Positions 33,247 through 45,240 are shown, counted from the first letter of the stretch. The stretch: DNA of 64,000 bases from Flaccisagitta enflata (GCA_965153355.1 OZ231126.1:93124001-93188000); one strand, 5' to 3'. The notes: generated by a model not told the origin, from the sequence alone. Translations and numbers: made by a program.

Positions 33247-33414
33247 AACAAGGCTGGATACACGGCCACCAGTTGCGGACAGGTGGGCAGGGGCGGAAAT
33301 GCGCGTTTTCCCACTTTTTGACTCAATCATTAAGGACCAACAGACGGACGGACGGACAGACGGACGGAGGGACAGACAAAGCCTCTTATAGAGTTGCGTG
33401 TCAGCAACTAAAAA
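33247..33414 (+). mobile_element. GHE copy, GTTGCGGAC subfamily, at the PHD copy 3 donor
   Basis: AACAAGGCTGGATACACGGCC starts immediately after GGT of the donor. Box GTTGCGGACAGGTGGGC; hairpin AGTTGCGTGTCAGCAACT with one arm mismatch. Confidence 0.85.
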
Positions 33415-33489
33415 TGATCAGGCGAACAAAAAGTCTTAACGCTAATCGAATTACCCAAGTCATTTCTTTTTCTCTCTCTCTCTGTTTAG

Positions 33490-33726
33490 GAGTCGTTTGA
33501 TGGTGGAAGCGTGGCCCCTCCTGCTCAAGTAGTTTCTCCAAGCAGGGGTGGTGGCGGTGGTGGTGGCGGTGGTGGTGGTGGAGGAGGAGGAGGAGGAGGA
33601 GGAGGAGGAGGAGGTGGTGGTGGTAGTAGTAGTGGGGGAGATTACATGCAGCGCTGCATCATAATTCAACGAGGAGAGAAAGGCTACGGCCTCACTGTGA
33701 GCGGAGATGATCCAGTTTTTGTACAG
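33490..33726 (+). CDS. ARHGEF11/12-like: PDZ exon 1 with poly-glycine linker (ARHGEF11/12-like)
   Basis: Acceptor CTCTGTTTAG|GAG and donor GTACAG|GTAACC give 79 codons in phase 0. The N part (ESFDGGSVAPPAQVVSPSR) leads into about 27 glycines encoded by GGT/GGA repeats and SSSGGDY. The PDZ fold then starts with QRCIIIQRGEKGYGLTVSGD, with the carboxylate-binding loop as GYGL. The start resembles the PDZ of ARHGEF11/ARHGEF12 (PDZ-RhoGEF, LARG), which binds plexin-B and receptor C-termini to bring RhoA exchange activity to the membrane. The glycine run is much longer than I would expect and probably unstable in length. Confidence 0.75.
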
Positions 33727-34026
33727 GTAACCGGAGTCCTTGGGCGTGAGATCTGCTTAAATTGTCAACTTCATCAGTACACATGTGGCAATCAGCTATG
33801 ATTCGAAGATAACTGATTTAGTGGTTAACATCTGTGACGACTGACGAGAGACTGTACTAAAGAGCTTCAATTTGATTGTGGTCCCTCGAGGTACTTTCTT
33901 TTTGATTGTCTCTCCCCGATAATGATTGTTTTGGAATAACTGATGGACATTATTGTCGGTAAAGGTGCTCCAAGTGTGGGTGTTTTGTGTGTGTTTGATT
34001 TCTTATTCTCTTTTCTATTTGCTAAG

Positions 34027-34089
34027 GACGTGAAGCCCCATGGTGCCGCTGCGAGGGCGGGAGTTCAGCCAGGGGACCGAATCATGAAG
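34027..34089 (+). CDS. ARHGEF11/12-like: PDZ exon 2
   Basis: Acceptor TTTGCTAAG|GAC and donor ATGAAG|GTAACA bound 21 codons in phase 0, DVKPHGAAARAGVQPGDRIM-K. This is the central PDZ segment (GGAA...AGV..GD.I..), with the usual Gly-Asp turn before strand E. The small size and borders match the exon-rich layout of animal PDZ genes. Confidence 0.8.
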
Positions 34090-34123
34090 GTAACAGTTTA
34101 ACAATCAAACTCATTATTACCAA

Positions 34124-34354
<231 letters not shown>

Positions 34355-34616
34355 TGAATTTTAGTATATCTTCCATCCCACCCCTCCTCCTGTGGGGAGG
34401 AATAAAACAATGGTTTTAGGGATGAAAGAAAAAAGGTGAAGGTCAATAAAGTAGAAAAACGGTAATTATGAAAGATTTTTAGAGAAAATATTTTACTACC
34501 ACCACAAAGGTTTTTCATTTATTGCAATGAAATGAAAATCCACTCTACTTAACACACCTCTGGACTATTCCCCCTTAAAACATGTCCTGTTGGTGACGTA
34601 AGGATTCTTTCTACAG

Positions 34617-34794
34617 GTAAACGGAACGTTGGTAACGTCATCCAACCACGTGGAAGTTGTGCGGATGATCAAATCCGGCTCGCTCGTTTCTCTAACGCTT
34701 CTGGGCCAACCACCGGGATCAGGTGCCGGGAATAGTCACAGAGCGCGCCAAATGGATGTGCCTCACGCCAATACCGGCCATCATTCAGTCAATG
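34617..34794 (+). CDS. ARHGEF11/12-like: PDZ exon 3 and linker
   Basis: Acceptor TTTCTACAG|GTA and donor CAATG|GTGAGG bound 178 nt, phase 0 to phase 1. It completes the PDZ: VNGTLVTSSNHVEVVRMIKS then GSLVSLTLLGQPP. VNGT, the NH.EVV.MIKSG helix with His at alpha-B1 (class I ligand type) and LTLLG are the closest match to ARHGEF11/12. A polar linker (GSGAGNSHRARQMDVP...) follows. Confidence 0.82.
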
Positions 34795-35049
34795 GTGAGG
34801 AGTAGCGCTATGACGTAGGGTTCCAAAAAATCGAAGAGGAAGAATTTTTCGATCTAGCTCTGTTTTATTGCACCATCTCCAGGTAACAACTGTAATGATT
34901 GTTGTCCCAGCTAGATGCTCAGGTCTATGTAACTTTTAGTCGCGCAGCTAATGTGATACAACATCTTTGCTAGGAATAATCTGTGTGACTCGGTCCCTTG
35001 TTCCAAATAGCCCCACCTCCTGAACATAAGTTTCAGTTTTATACATTTA

Positions 35050-36965
35050 GGGGGGGTGGGGCAAATCGGGCCACTTTTACTGTTTTTGTTTGGGGAATTT
35101 TTTAAATTAATCCCCTGATGCAATTGATTTTCATGTTAAAGTAGCATTTATCCATAGGTATAGGGCTGATATAGTGAATTCCAGAGTGAGCCCCATAGGG
35201 GCCCATATTTTTCAAAAAACCTGATGTGGCCCAATTTACCCCAGGTGGGGTAAATCGGGCCACTTTTAGCTTCATTTCCATATTCCTCTAGGGGCTCACA
35301 ACATCACCTAAATTTTTTTGCCAGGATGCAAGGAGCTTAGTTGGGGTTTGATCTAATTGCGTAATTGCCAAATTCATTTGATTTTACAAACTAAAAAAAA
35401 AAAACTATTCCTGGGCCAGAAAATGTCGCATTTTACAGCCACGAAAAATCTGCTAACAAAGAAATTAAAGGAATTTCCTGGTGGCCCGATTTTTCCCACA
35501 TTTTGATCATCTTCTCATACAGCAAGACTAGCAAATTGGTATCAAAGATTCATCTGATGTGTAAGGTATTGGACCTATTCACCACATCCAATAAAGGAAA
35601 GTCACTCAAAATGACATTTGTCGAGGTTGTGTAAAGTTTATCACAACCTATTAGTTATCGTATCAGTAAAGGTCAGGAATGAAGTTGTGCTGATGCTGCT
35701 GTTGCTCAGGGGCGTATTAGAAGGGGTCGCCGGGGTAGCCATGGCTACCCCTGTTGGGACACAAATTATCGGGAAAAAAGTCGAAGTCAGTCTTCGACTT
35801 TTTGACATATTCGAGAAAAACAGGGTTTTCATTTTCTTATGGGAAAGTTGGGAATCTCCACCGACCGATTGGGGCCTCCAATGAAATTGATAGGGTAAGT
35901 AAATTTGATAATTATCTTTCATTTGGCGCCAAGCAGAATGCTCTACAACAAATATTTTTCGCGTTATGATTTTTTAAAGATTTATTTATGAAAAATTCGA
36001 ATGAAATTTTTTTAAATTTTTTACAATTTTGTGTAGGATCAATAAAAGAGTGTATTTATGTTTGTTTGAGCTTGCAAATACAAGAAAACATGTTTATGAG
36101 CACAGCTGCTCATCTGTGAGGGCGTTTTTGAGCATTTCAGCTCATTTAGCTCATTTAGCTCATTCTGTTTTTCTGATTAAAAATACGATAAATGAATGAA
36201 TGTTTTGATACATGTTTGAGCTTGCAAATACAAGAAAACATGTCAGTGAGCAGAGTTGCTCATCTTTGAGGATATTTTTGAGTATTCTAGCTCACGTTGC
36301 TCATTTAGCTCATTTTTTTACTGATTTTTAATTGGATAGATAGATATTTTGATGGTAGCATGTAAATACAAGAAAGCATGTCAGTGAGCATGGCTGATTA
36401 TCTGGTTGAGTGATTTTGAGCATTTTAGCTCATCTAGCTCATTTGGTTCAGTCCTATTTTTTTCTGATATTCAATGCAATCAATACATACAAATGCTCTT
36501 GATTTGATGTAATAGAAAAAAAAGCTTGGTGAAAAGCGACCAATGCTTACGACTTTTTTCCTCACAGCGACAGCCGCCATTACTGGTAAAGAAAGAGAGG
36601 AAGAGAAAAAAAGAAAGAGAGAGAAAGAGAGAGAAAAAGAAAGAAAGGGCAATGTTTTTTTTTATTGTTTTAATTCAAATATATATCAATTAATATTTTT
36701 TTTTAAAAGATACATAAAAATTAGGCAAATAGTTTTCATCAGGTCATTAAATTTATTTGGACACAAACTGGGGGTGGCTACCCCTAAAACTTTGGCTCCC
36801 ATACGCCCCTGCTGTTGCTGCAGCAGTTTTGAAAAGACGTCACCCCTTCAACCCCATTGACTGGTGCAACTCATGGCAGGATCATCACTACTTTTATCCC
36901 AATATTCATTTCAGAAGTGACATTAATATACACGAGTGGCCCAATTTGCCCCACCCTCCCATAAC
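35050..36965. mobile_element. GGGGCAAATCGGGCCAC inverted-repeat element, hosting a hAT-like element
   Basis: GGGTGGGGCAAATCGGGCCAC near 35053 pairs with GTGGCCCAATTTGCCCCACCC ending near 36957. A further inverted pair of the same motif meets at 35227-35268. Limits are approximate. The 1.1-kb element at 35707 sits inside. All lies in the intron before the coiled-coil exon. Confidence 0.55.
35707..36811. mobile_element. hAT-like element, 1.1 kb, with 8-bp target duplication
   Basis: Ends CAGGGGCGTAT and ATACGCCCCTG are inverted, with GGGGTAGCCA text inside both ends. The octamer CTGTTGCT flanks it exactly (35699-35706 and 36812-36819). The interior holds about three ~150-bp repeats with TTTGAGCTTGCAAATACAAG and AGCTCATTTAGCTCATTT (36060-36440). 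No transposase frame. Confidence 0.88.
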
Positions 36966-37020
36966 CGTATTTTCCAGTTTACGTTATTAACTCATGAGGT
37001 GGATATTTTGTTTCTCGCAG

Positions 37021-37193
37021 AACCCAAAGTGGCGGATGTGGAAGCGGCGTGGGCAAAAGTCAAATCTCTTCAAAAGTACCTCGACGATGCGTTGGCGGAA
37101 AGAGAAAACCTCGCTGCCGATTACAAGAAACATCCCAACGACAGGAGCTATGGGAAGATCATCGAAAAAAATCGTGCCATAGAGCAATTACAC
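37021..37193 (+). CDS. ARHGEF11/12-like: Coiled-coil exon after PDZ (ARHGEF11/12-like)
   Basis: Acceptor TTTCTCGCAG|AA and donor TTACAC|GTGAGT bound 173 nt, phase 1 to phase 0, exactly complementing PDZ exon 3 (G+AA gives Glu). The protein EPKVADVEAAWAKVKSLQKY continues as a charged helix with DYKKHPNDRSYGKIIEKNR and AIEQLH. ARHGEF11/12 have such a LQ...L..E...NP segment between the PDZ and RGS-like domains, so this is probably the same gene. The expected RGS-like, DH and PH exons are not found downstream in the window. Confidence 0.75.
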
Positions 37194-37315
37194 GTGAGTG
37201 TGGGTTGAGCCCACTGGACTTTTGGACTTGGCAGAGATTTGTACAGAAATGATGTCCCCCCTATATGTTTATATATTGCAATCAAGTGTGGTCGCCGTGT
37301 TTTACTGTAAAAATT

Positions 37316-37397
37316 TTTTTTTCCAAAGAGGCTCTGTGCCTCTGTCCATCCGTCCCTTGGTCGGTCGGTCCGTTGGTTGGTCTGGCGCGTTCAATTG
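37316..37397 (-). mobile_element. GHE fragment
   Basis: GTCCATCCGTCCCTTGGTCGG and GGTCCGTTGGTTGG remain in reverse orientation; no ends are kept. Confidence 0.5.
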
Positions 37398-37522
37398 AAC
37401 AAGGCCATACCAGTTGCGGACGGGTGGGCAGGGGCGGAAATGCGCGGTTTCACACTTTTCAACTTGTGCACACCAACGGACGGACAAAGGCTCTTATAGA
37501 GTTGCGTGTCCGCAACTAAAAA
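37398..37522 (+). mobile_element. GHE copy, GTTGCGGAC subfamily, upstream of PHD copy 4
   Basis: A 125-bp copy with AACAAGGCCATACC, box GTTGCGGACGGGTGGGC and hairpin AGTTGCGTGTCCGCAACT. Its tail joins directly to the duplicated intron text that precedes PHD copies 3 and 4. Confidence 0.85.
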
Positions 37523-37602
37523 AGGGGATTGGTGCTGATTAGAGGGAGGGGGCTAATAAGAGAAAATTGATAAATCAAAATTCCCCTCAATTTTGCACTT
37601 AG

Positions 37603-37923
37603 GAAAACATGTGTGACGAATGTAAAGATTCTCTTCCATTACGCTATCTGCGTTGTGCACGAGAATGTGGGAAACTTTGTCATTTCAAAAATGCGTGCAG
37701 TGGATTGGAGAAGCCAATGCAGAGAAACGGGAATTGGACCTGCGCTGATTGCAAGGACACGGATACGGATAGGGACACGGACAGAGACACCGGCACAGAC
37801 ACGGACACGGACACAGATACGGACACAGATACGGACACGCACACGGACACGGAGACAGACAAAAACAACAACTACAAAATATCTGATGCAAATATCTATG
37901 AAAAAATGGAAGAACGAGTGAAG
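37603..37923 (+). CDS. PHD-like zinc-finger exon, copy 4, with Asp-Thr repeat
   Basis: Acceptor TTTTGCACTTAG|GAA and a strong donor GTGAAG|GTGAGT bound 107 codons in phase 0. Residues ~4-54 hold the C4HC3-like finger (CDECKDSLPLRYLRCARECG, KLCHFKNACSG, NWTCADC). An expanded DTDRDTDTDT... tract of ~35 residues follows, coded by imperfect GACACG/GATACG hexamers. The exon ends NIYEKMEERVK. The next exon (GIY-YIG exon 1) starts in phase 0, so this copy best fits as the part spliced to the nuclease. Unlike copies 2-3 the donor is near consensus. Confidence 0.7.
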
Positions 37924-38081
37924 GTGAGTTGTGGATTTAAGGAAAATGTGATAATGGTTAAAAGATATGGAAGATATCGAACATTGAATATTATTGAAGG
38001 ATTTCTTCAATTCAAATCAAGCAGTTTGTTTCCTAACAAAAAACAATTGCTCAAATCAAGAAGTAGATGACATTAAAGAGG

Positions 38082-38203
38082 AGGAGTGCACGCAACTCTA
38101 CAACCCACTCTGTCCGTTGGTCGGTCCCTCGGTCTGTCAGTCTATTTGTCTGTCGGTCTTTTGGTCTGTTGGTCTGTCTGTCTGTCCGTCTGTCCGTCTG
38201 TCC

Positions 38204-38255
<52 letters not shown>

Positions 38256-38422
38256 ATCTGTCTGTCTGTCTGTCCGTTTGTCTGTCTGTAACACTTTGAT
38301 TTTTTGGCATTTACGGGTGGTTTGGGGGATACTGCTCGTACCCAACTGCTTGGTTGGTCTTTTTCATCTTTGTCCCTGCCCATCCGCACGCAACTTAGGC
38401 AGCCATGTTTCCGGCCTGGCTT
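38082..38422 (-). mobile_element. GHE copy with greatly expanded TCTG tract
   Basis: AGTGCACGCAACTCTACAAC opens it in reverse. The tetranucleotide tract has grown to about 170 bp of TGTC/TCTG (38115-38290). CCCTGCCCATCCGCACGCAACTT closes it; arms and box share GTTGCGTGC. Confidence 0.8.
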
Positions 38423-38572
38423 TTCCTTCAAAACTTTGTGGTACAGCAGCGTGTTATGATAAGATGTGATATTCCAAAACGACAAAGAAAATTTGACAAC
38501 AAACTCTGCTCTCTGCTTTGTCAAAACTGACACGTCATAAAACCAATCTTTTTTAACACTTTCGTTTTCTAG

Positions 38573-38706
38573 ACACTTGTTAAAGACGGAAGAGGAGAAA
38601 AGCTTTTCTGTAAGTTGAAAAAGGCTTTTCTTGATCTGGAAAAAAAGGAATATTATGACTACATCCTTGTCGATCCAAGATGTTTGACAAATCCAACAAC
38701 ACTCAG
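38573..38706 (+). CDS. ANKLE1-like: GIY-YIG nuclease exon 1 (ANKLE1/LEM-3-like)
   Basis: Acceptor CGTTTTCTAG|ACA and donor ACTCAG|GTTGTG bound 134 nt, phase 0 to phase 2. After TLVKDGRGEKLFCKLKKAFL the segment YYDYILVDPR corresponds to the first strand of the metazoan COG3680-type GIY-YIG domain, where Y-x-Y-x-L-x-DPR stands in for the classical GIY. ANKLE1/LEM-3 is a midbody endonuclease that cuts chromatin bridges. The upstream ankyrin and LEM parts were not found; a PHD-like exon precedes instead. The donor runs straight into a ~380-bp (TG)n. Confidence 0.78.
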
Positions 38707-39085
<379 letters not shown>

Positions 39086-39174
39086 TTTTTTTTGCGATGA
39101 ACATAAAGATCTCAATAGTGTGAGAGTTAACCAGAAATTGACTGGCTACCCTGAGGGGTAATGTTATCTTACTC

Positions 39175-39417
39175 TGTATAAGAGGCTTTACCGTTGGTCT
39201 GGCGGTCCGTCCATCCGTCAGTCAGTCCATCCGTTGATCTGTCACGCTCAAGTTAAAAACGCGAAAAACGCGCATTTATGATACTGCAGTTGTTATTGTG
39301 TGTTTGTGGGAGTGTGAGTGTGTGCCAGGAGTAGTTGGGGGTGGGGTTGGGGTGAGGCTAGGGGTTGGCTGCCCCTGCCCACCCTTCCGCAACAACATTG
39401 TGACCCTGTGTCTCTAC
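39175..39417 (-). mobile_element. GHE variant (GTGAC branch), inverted
   Basis: GGCGGTCCGTCCATCCGTC, GTTAAAAACGCG and GCCCCTGCCCACCCTTCCGC then ATTGTGACCCTGTG match the branch seen at 5064 in reverse. Confidence 0.6.
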
Positions 39418-39469
39418 ATAATATAGCTGATGTCACAATCAGTCTTTTCACAATGATTTCCTTTTACAG

Positions 39470-39662
39470 ATCCTTCCTCTCTGCAATATTTTATGTGGGA
39501 AAGGGGAAGCATGGGCGAGACAGTAGCTGTCGGTGGCTGAAACACTTCAAAGATGCAGAGAAAATCGCCAATGGAGAATTTGATAAAAGGACGGGACAGG
39601 ACCACGAAATTGCGGGCATTTGGAAAGTTGGATTGAGACCAATTGCTCTTCTCCCCTTTGCT
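39470..39662 (+). CDS. ANKLE1-like: GIY-YIG nuclease exon 2
   Basis: Acceptor CCTTTTACAG|A and donor TTTGCT|GTAAGT bound 193 nt; the first base completes the codon AG|A from exon 1. SFLSAIFYVGKGKHGRDSSC holds the YIG strand as YVG, the invariant Gly-Lys-Gly and the catalytic Arg (HGR). Then comes WLKHF..., GQDHEIAGIWKVGLRPIALL, the helix and strand of the family (I..IW..G....). All active-site residues visible in this part are kept, which argues for a working enzyme rather than a relic. Confidence 0.88.
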
Positions 39663-40069
39663 GTAAGTTCAAGTCTTAGATTAACATGAGTTTTTAATGT
39701 ATAACGATATAAGATATAAGTGTACATAGATAGGATCAAAATATGACATAAAATTTTCATTCATTTATCCACCCTGAATACAACTTTAGAAGAGTGCCGC
39801 CAGATACAGATACAGTGCATGTCGTCTAGACTTGGGTATTTATGGGTGCAAAAAAATCCTGTTTACCAATTGCCAAACACTTTATGCTTATGTCTCATAG
39901 CTCTGACAGTGAAACTAGAGACAAAAAAAACAAATTTCCTCATCAGAAACAGCTGCCTGCTCGGTCTGGTTCAGTAACTTGATTTGAAGTCATCTGATTT
40001 AGATTTATTTAAGGTTGCAGGTTAGAATACCAGGCGATTTGAATCAATGGATGAACATCACATTTTGTT

Positions 40070-40282
40070 CAACTAGGCCGGATACAATGCTACCCTGGTC
40101 ACGTGCGTGGGGCAAGGACAGTATTTTAGATTACTTGAGCATTTGGGCAGGAGCAGTAAGGCTAAAGATCTCAACAATGCCAAAAAAAAAACAAAATGAG
40201 GACCGAGCCACCAACCAACCAACCAAAAGATGGATGGACAGATAAAGCGGGTTGTAGAGTCGTGTGCACGAAGATAAAAAAA
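40070..40282 (+). mobile_element. GHE copy, old
   Basis: CTAGGCCGGATACAATGCTACC and GTCACGTGCGTGGGGC are diverged; GCGGGTTGTAGAGTCGTGTGCACGAAGAT shows a decayed hairpin. Confidence 0.65.
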
Positions 40283-40432
40283 GTGGTTGCTCTTATAGAT
40301 TTACACTAAATATTTTTTGTTTGGGAAAGCGGAATGGGGATGCCATATGCCCTACACTCCATGGCCTTGAAAAATGTACACAATTGGTTCCCAAGTTTAT
40401 TGGCATTATTTATGAGTTGCCCCAAAGAAGCA

Positions 40433-40598
40433 AACAAGGCCGGATACACGGCAATCCAGTCGCGGACGGTTGGGCAGGAGCAGTAATGCAAAAAACCGCT
40501 CGGAATTCAAAAATGTGACGGACGGACGGACGGAACTACCGACCGACCTACCGACCGACACTGCAAGGTGTAGAGTCGCGTGTCCGCGACTAAAAAAG
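40433..40598 (+). mobile_element. GHE copy, GTCGCGGAC subfamily
   Basis: Box CAGTCGCGGACGGTTGGGC and hairpin AGTCGCGTGTCCGCGACT; the body has GCAGTAATGCAAAAAACCGC. It is nearly identical to the copy at 63426. Confidence 0.88.
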
Positions 40599-40893
40599 TT
40601 GGTGGTAACAAAAAGCAATCACCTGAATTTATTGAATGTTGATTTGTCAAAAGTGTAAACTTTCTTTTCATCAGCACTTCTACAGCTTGATGGGAGTCGT
40701 TTTTGGCGCCCATTTGCAGTTTACAAAGAAATTAAAGGGTATAGAATTCCCTTAATGACTCTTTCGAGAATACCATTTAATTTCATTTCAAATATCATTA
40801 ACATATTACAAGCAGAAGCTGTTTGAATAAAATGATAAGTCGAGTTATAAAGGGGTCGCACAAGAACAATTCAGCTAAGTCAGACAAAGCAGT

Positions 40894-41378
<485 letters not shown>

Positions 41379-41426
41379 TTCGTGTGTGCGTGCTAGGGCG
41401 GTTACCCAAGGGACTTGAATTTTCAT

Positions 41427-41597
41427 CTTTTTAGTTGCGGACACGCAACTCTACACCTTGCCGTGTCGGTCGGTAGGTTGGTCAGTAGGTCTGTCGATAG
41501 GTCCGTCCATCACATTTTTGAATTCCGAGCAGTTTTTGCATTACTGCTCCTGCTTAACCGTCCGCGACTGGATTGCCGTGTATCCGGCCTTGTTTAA
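41427..41597 (-). mobile_element. GHE copy, GTCGCGGAC subfamily with GTTGCG hairpin
   Basis: The hairpin in reverse is AGTTGCGGACACGCAACT (GTTGCG type) while the 5' box is GTCGCGGAC, so this copy is a counter-example to strict covariation. Confidence 0.85.
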
Positions 41598-41709
41598 AAT
41601 TGGATAGTCATGTAACCATGTATTCAATTCCCTAATTATGAATGATCTCAGTCAAGCAGATCTATGATCAACAAACCCACACGACAACAATATAGAGATC
41701 TCATGGACA

Positions 41710-41860
41710 AACAAGGCCGTATACACAGGCCGAAGTCGCGTGCGGGTGGGCAGGAGCGGCGAAAAAGCTAAAAAAGCTAAGTGGGACCGACAGACGGACG
41801 GACGGACAGACCGACAGACGGACAGAGTGGGTCATAGAGTCGCGTGCACGCGACTAAAAA
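41710..41860 (+). mobile_element. GHE copy, GTCGCGTGC subfamily, short
   Basis: Box AAGTCGCGTGCGGGTGGGC and perfect hairpin AGTCGCGTGCACGCGACT; the copy shares AAGCTAA text with 31894 and 63246. Confidence 0.88.
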
Positions 41861-41986
41861 GTACTTCCATATACTGAACCATTGGGTTGCCGTGTGGGTT
41901 TCTCAATGGAACACCTACCTCTGCTTGTCTGAATTCTATTCCTATGCTATCTAGTGTGCAGGGTTATTTGGCGGAAAAATTCAAAT

Positions 41987-42279
<293 letters not shown>

Positions 42280-42345
42280 CGTCATATTTACCATTTACTT
42301 ATTTTTTGCTCTCATGAAATTCCCTTACTCAATTTGGTTCGACAG

Positions 42346-42648
42346 AATCTATCTGAAGATGAGGCTTTTACCAGGGAAGCCGCGATGATTGACGGCATTG
42401 GATTGAAAAACCTCTGCAACGCCATAGCCGGAACCTACCGCGGGATCTATAAGGAGTTTAGGAATAACCCAACTGACTTCAGAACATGTCTACACCTTGG
42501 CCTGTTTCTAGTCTACAAGGCGTATGAGATGTTTCGTCGAGGCACTAAGAAAGTGATGTGTCTGCATTGTCGAGGCAATCAGAACCATGAATGTCAGAAA
42601 GGTTGTCTTCAAGATCGCCTTATTGATGTCTATGATGAAGCTGCTTAG
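42346..42648 (+). CDS. ANKLE1-like: GIY-YIG nuclease exon 3 and stop
   Basis: Acceptor GGTTCGACAG|AAT begins 100 codons in phase 0 and TAG is at 42646-42648. NLSEDEAFTREAAMIDGIGL carries the E-x-x-x-x-REA helix with the metal-binding Glu, and KNLCNAIAG the Asn position of GIY-YIG enzymes. LHLGLFLVYKAYEMF matches the G..LL..A...F helix that closes the ANKLE1 domain. The protein then adds CLHCRGNQNHECQKGC, a C-x2-C-x6-H-x-C-x3-C cluster that could bind zinc and that I do not expect in ANKLE1. Spliced length from PHD copy 4 is about 316 residues. Confidence 0.88.
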   Translation, partial: NLSEDEAFTREAAMIDGIGLKNLCNAIAGTYRGIYKEFRNNPTDFRTCLHLGLFLVYKAYEMFRRGTKKVMCLHCRGNQNHECQKGCLQDRLIDVYDEAA

Positions 42649-43730
42649 CCTCTTCATCAAGCTGATGACTAAAGGCAGCGATTCCATACTAGCTAGATTC
42701 ATACCGACCAGACCATATGAAAATGTTAAAATGCAAAATAGTTAACCAAAGGTGCTTTATAAGGCACTTCATGCCCTTTGTAACCATCTTTCAGGATCAT
42801 TCCTGCTTATGTCATTCCTGCTTAAATCATTCCTGCTTAAGTCATGCATATTGGCGCCTTTTAAACTCATTATGCTCGTGTTATAACAATGTTGTTTCAT
42901 GTTTATGATTCTTGTATTATCGTTGTTCTTTAGATTGCTTCACTGCCATTGTGCATTTGGCATAAGGAATCGATGTATCAAAACAACTTCAGATTTTTTG
43001 TTATTTTGATGTAATATCAATAATCAGCTTAGTCGCAGTCAATCAAATTGTAGCTAGTCAAAATTCATATTTAAATGATATGTCATGGTTTTGTTCAATA
43101 CTCGCAACTCTATGGAATTTTTTCGCGTTGTCGATTTTGTTGAATGTCACATCCAGACGATTACATGACAATTCGTCCGTTACCAAATACAGCATGTTAC
43201 ATCTAGTTAGGCTCTAACTTTGACTAGAACGATTTCCTTTAAATTCAAGGTTTTATCTAGAGCAGAACATTAGTTTAATTACTGAGACGTTACTATTCTT
43301 GAGTGAAACAGGGTTTTCTTCGAATGAGACTGGAAAAATCGTTACTTAGTCGAGAGGCTTTCAAGAGAGAAAAATTTCAACTCGTTCAGTTCATATTATC
43401 AAAACTGCAGAAAAGGCAAGGAACGCAAATTTGGTACTGGTGTTGGGGTATAGCTAGTCTAGGTATCACTAATTCTGGCTAGTGTTACCTTGACTAGTGT
43501 TGAATCGCTGATTTTTAGGGGAGCCAGACTCGCGAAGATCATTTTGGTGTCAAACCGTTGATTGGTCCATGAATTACTGTCTCAATTGCTATTGTGAACG
43601 TCAAACGTCAAACGGAAAACTTCCAGAGTAAAAACAAAGTTCAAGAAACAGATTGAGAATCTTATCTACTATTTTTTTTTTTTTTGAATTTTTGGTCACT
43701 GTTTTATTGAAGAATGACTGAGTATTTCCA
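42649..43730 (+). other. Likely 3' UTR, then unassigned
   Basis: Three 17-bp TCATTCCTGCTTAAGTC units lie at 42796-42846. I see no further exon. A polyadenylation site cannot be fixed by eye. Confidence 0.4.
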
Positions 43731-44257
43731 CAGTCAGCGGACAAAACACAATAGGTATATATATCACTCCGTTGGTTTTGATCCAACCCACTGATGTTGA
43801 GCAGAATGCTGTATACAACAACTGGTTGTTGAAATTACAGCCGGCTGTTAAGTTACAAAGTTGGCAAAAATCCAATTTTTCCTAAATAGAATGAGACCTA
43901 CAAATTTATACTCCTGATGAAATTCTGAGAAGTTTGATATGTGACACTTAATAATTTTTGTAAAAAATTCTTTTTTAATATTGCGTTATAATCAAATTAA
44001 ACAATAATAGAAATGTTTTATTTTCATGTAAAAGTATATGTTGTGACATATTAAACTTTTTAAAATTTCGTCAGGATTATGAATCTGCAGGTCTCATTCT
44101 ATTTGGTGAAAGTTGGATTTTTGCCAACTTTGTAACTTAACAGCCGGCTGTAATTTCAACAACCAGTTGTTGTTTACAGCATTCTGTTCAACATCAGTGG
44201 GTTGGATCAAAACCAATGGAGTGATATATATACCTATTGTGTTTTGTCCGCTGACTG
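43731..44257. mobile_element. Foldback MITE, ~150-bp TIRs
   Basis: CAGTCAGCGGACAAAACACA at 43731 and its continuation past GTTAAGTTACAAAGTTGGC are repeated inverted up to 44257 with few differences. TCCA flanks both ends (43727-43730, 44258-44261), a possible 4-bp duplication. Confidence 0.8.
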
Positions 44258-44261
44258 TCCA

Positions 44262-45240
44262 TTCAATTTCAACACAGGCTACATATCCTTGGTCTGTTCT
44301 TCATTTTAGTTAGCGTTCAACAGAGTTTCTTGCAACTATAGTTATATCGTCATTTTTGAAGTACTGAAATAAGTAAAAGTAAAAAAAAAAACAAAATGAC
44401 ATCCAAATTTTGTCACTCCTGTGCACTGAAATTAAAACAAAAGTCATCATTTGATTTTCTTTTTTCATATATTTTACTTAAGTGCTCATTTTAAAAGTAA
44501 TAGATCAAGCTGTTCCATTTTTCATGCTCTCCTGCCCAGCAATGTACTTAACACCCCTGCTTGTGCCTTTTTTACTGGTTCAGATTGCCTTTTAGCACAA
44601 AGCAGGGTGGGACTATTTCCCTCAAACTCTTTGGCTTCTTTATGGACGATATGTTTTTTTTATTATGCTTCATTCAAATGATGGATTCTAGATGCCACAT
44701 GCACCTTTATATTTAGAGATAATGTTGAGGGCTTACTCCTTTGCAAGTAAAAAACAAGCATTCAGACCCAACATGAATATCTCTTTGATAAAGTAGCTTG
44801 AAAAATGCTAAAAATGACTCAAAACACACATATAAAATGTTAGAAAGAAGGTGATATTTGACACGAATTTTCCTAACTCATTGTTATAACACTAGCTAGG
44901 TACAAACCACAAAAGAAACAGATCGACCTCCCAGATCAACAGCAATAGCCCAAAAACCTCAATTCGCCACTATTCTATCACATTTTTCTAGCCAGTTTCC
45001 TGTCTGATTGCTCTTTGACCTTTAATCACTTCAACATTTAGAACAGTTGGAGACTTTTGTCCGGAAAATATTGCTGTATACCAGGGTCGCGATGGTCAGA
45101 GCTACAGTTTGAAAAACAAGTGTACACGCACCCATCTAGTTTGACCATGTTTATGATTGGCAATTAAGATGGAAAGATTATAAAAGTTATATCATCAATG
45201 AGATATATGAGGGGAGGCTGATCACTTAACTACCCCGAAC
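44262..45240. other. Unassigned AT-rich sequence
   Basis: No gene or known repeat is recognised. Confidence 0.4.
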
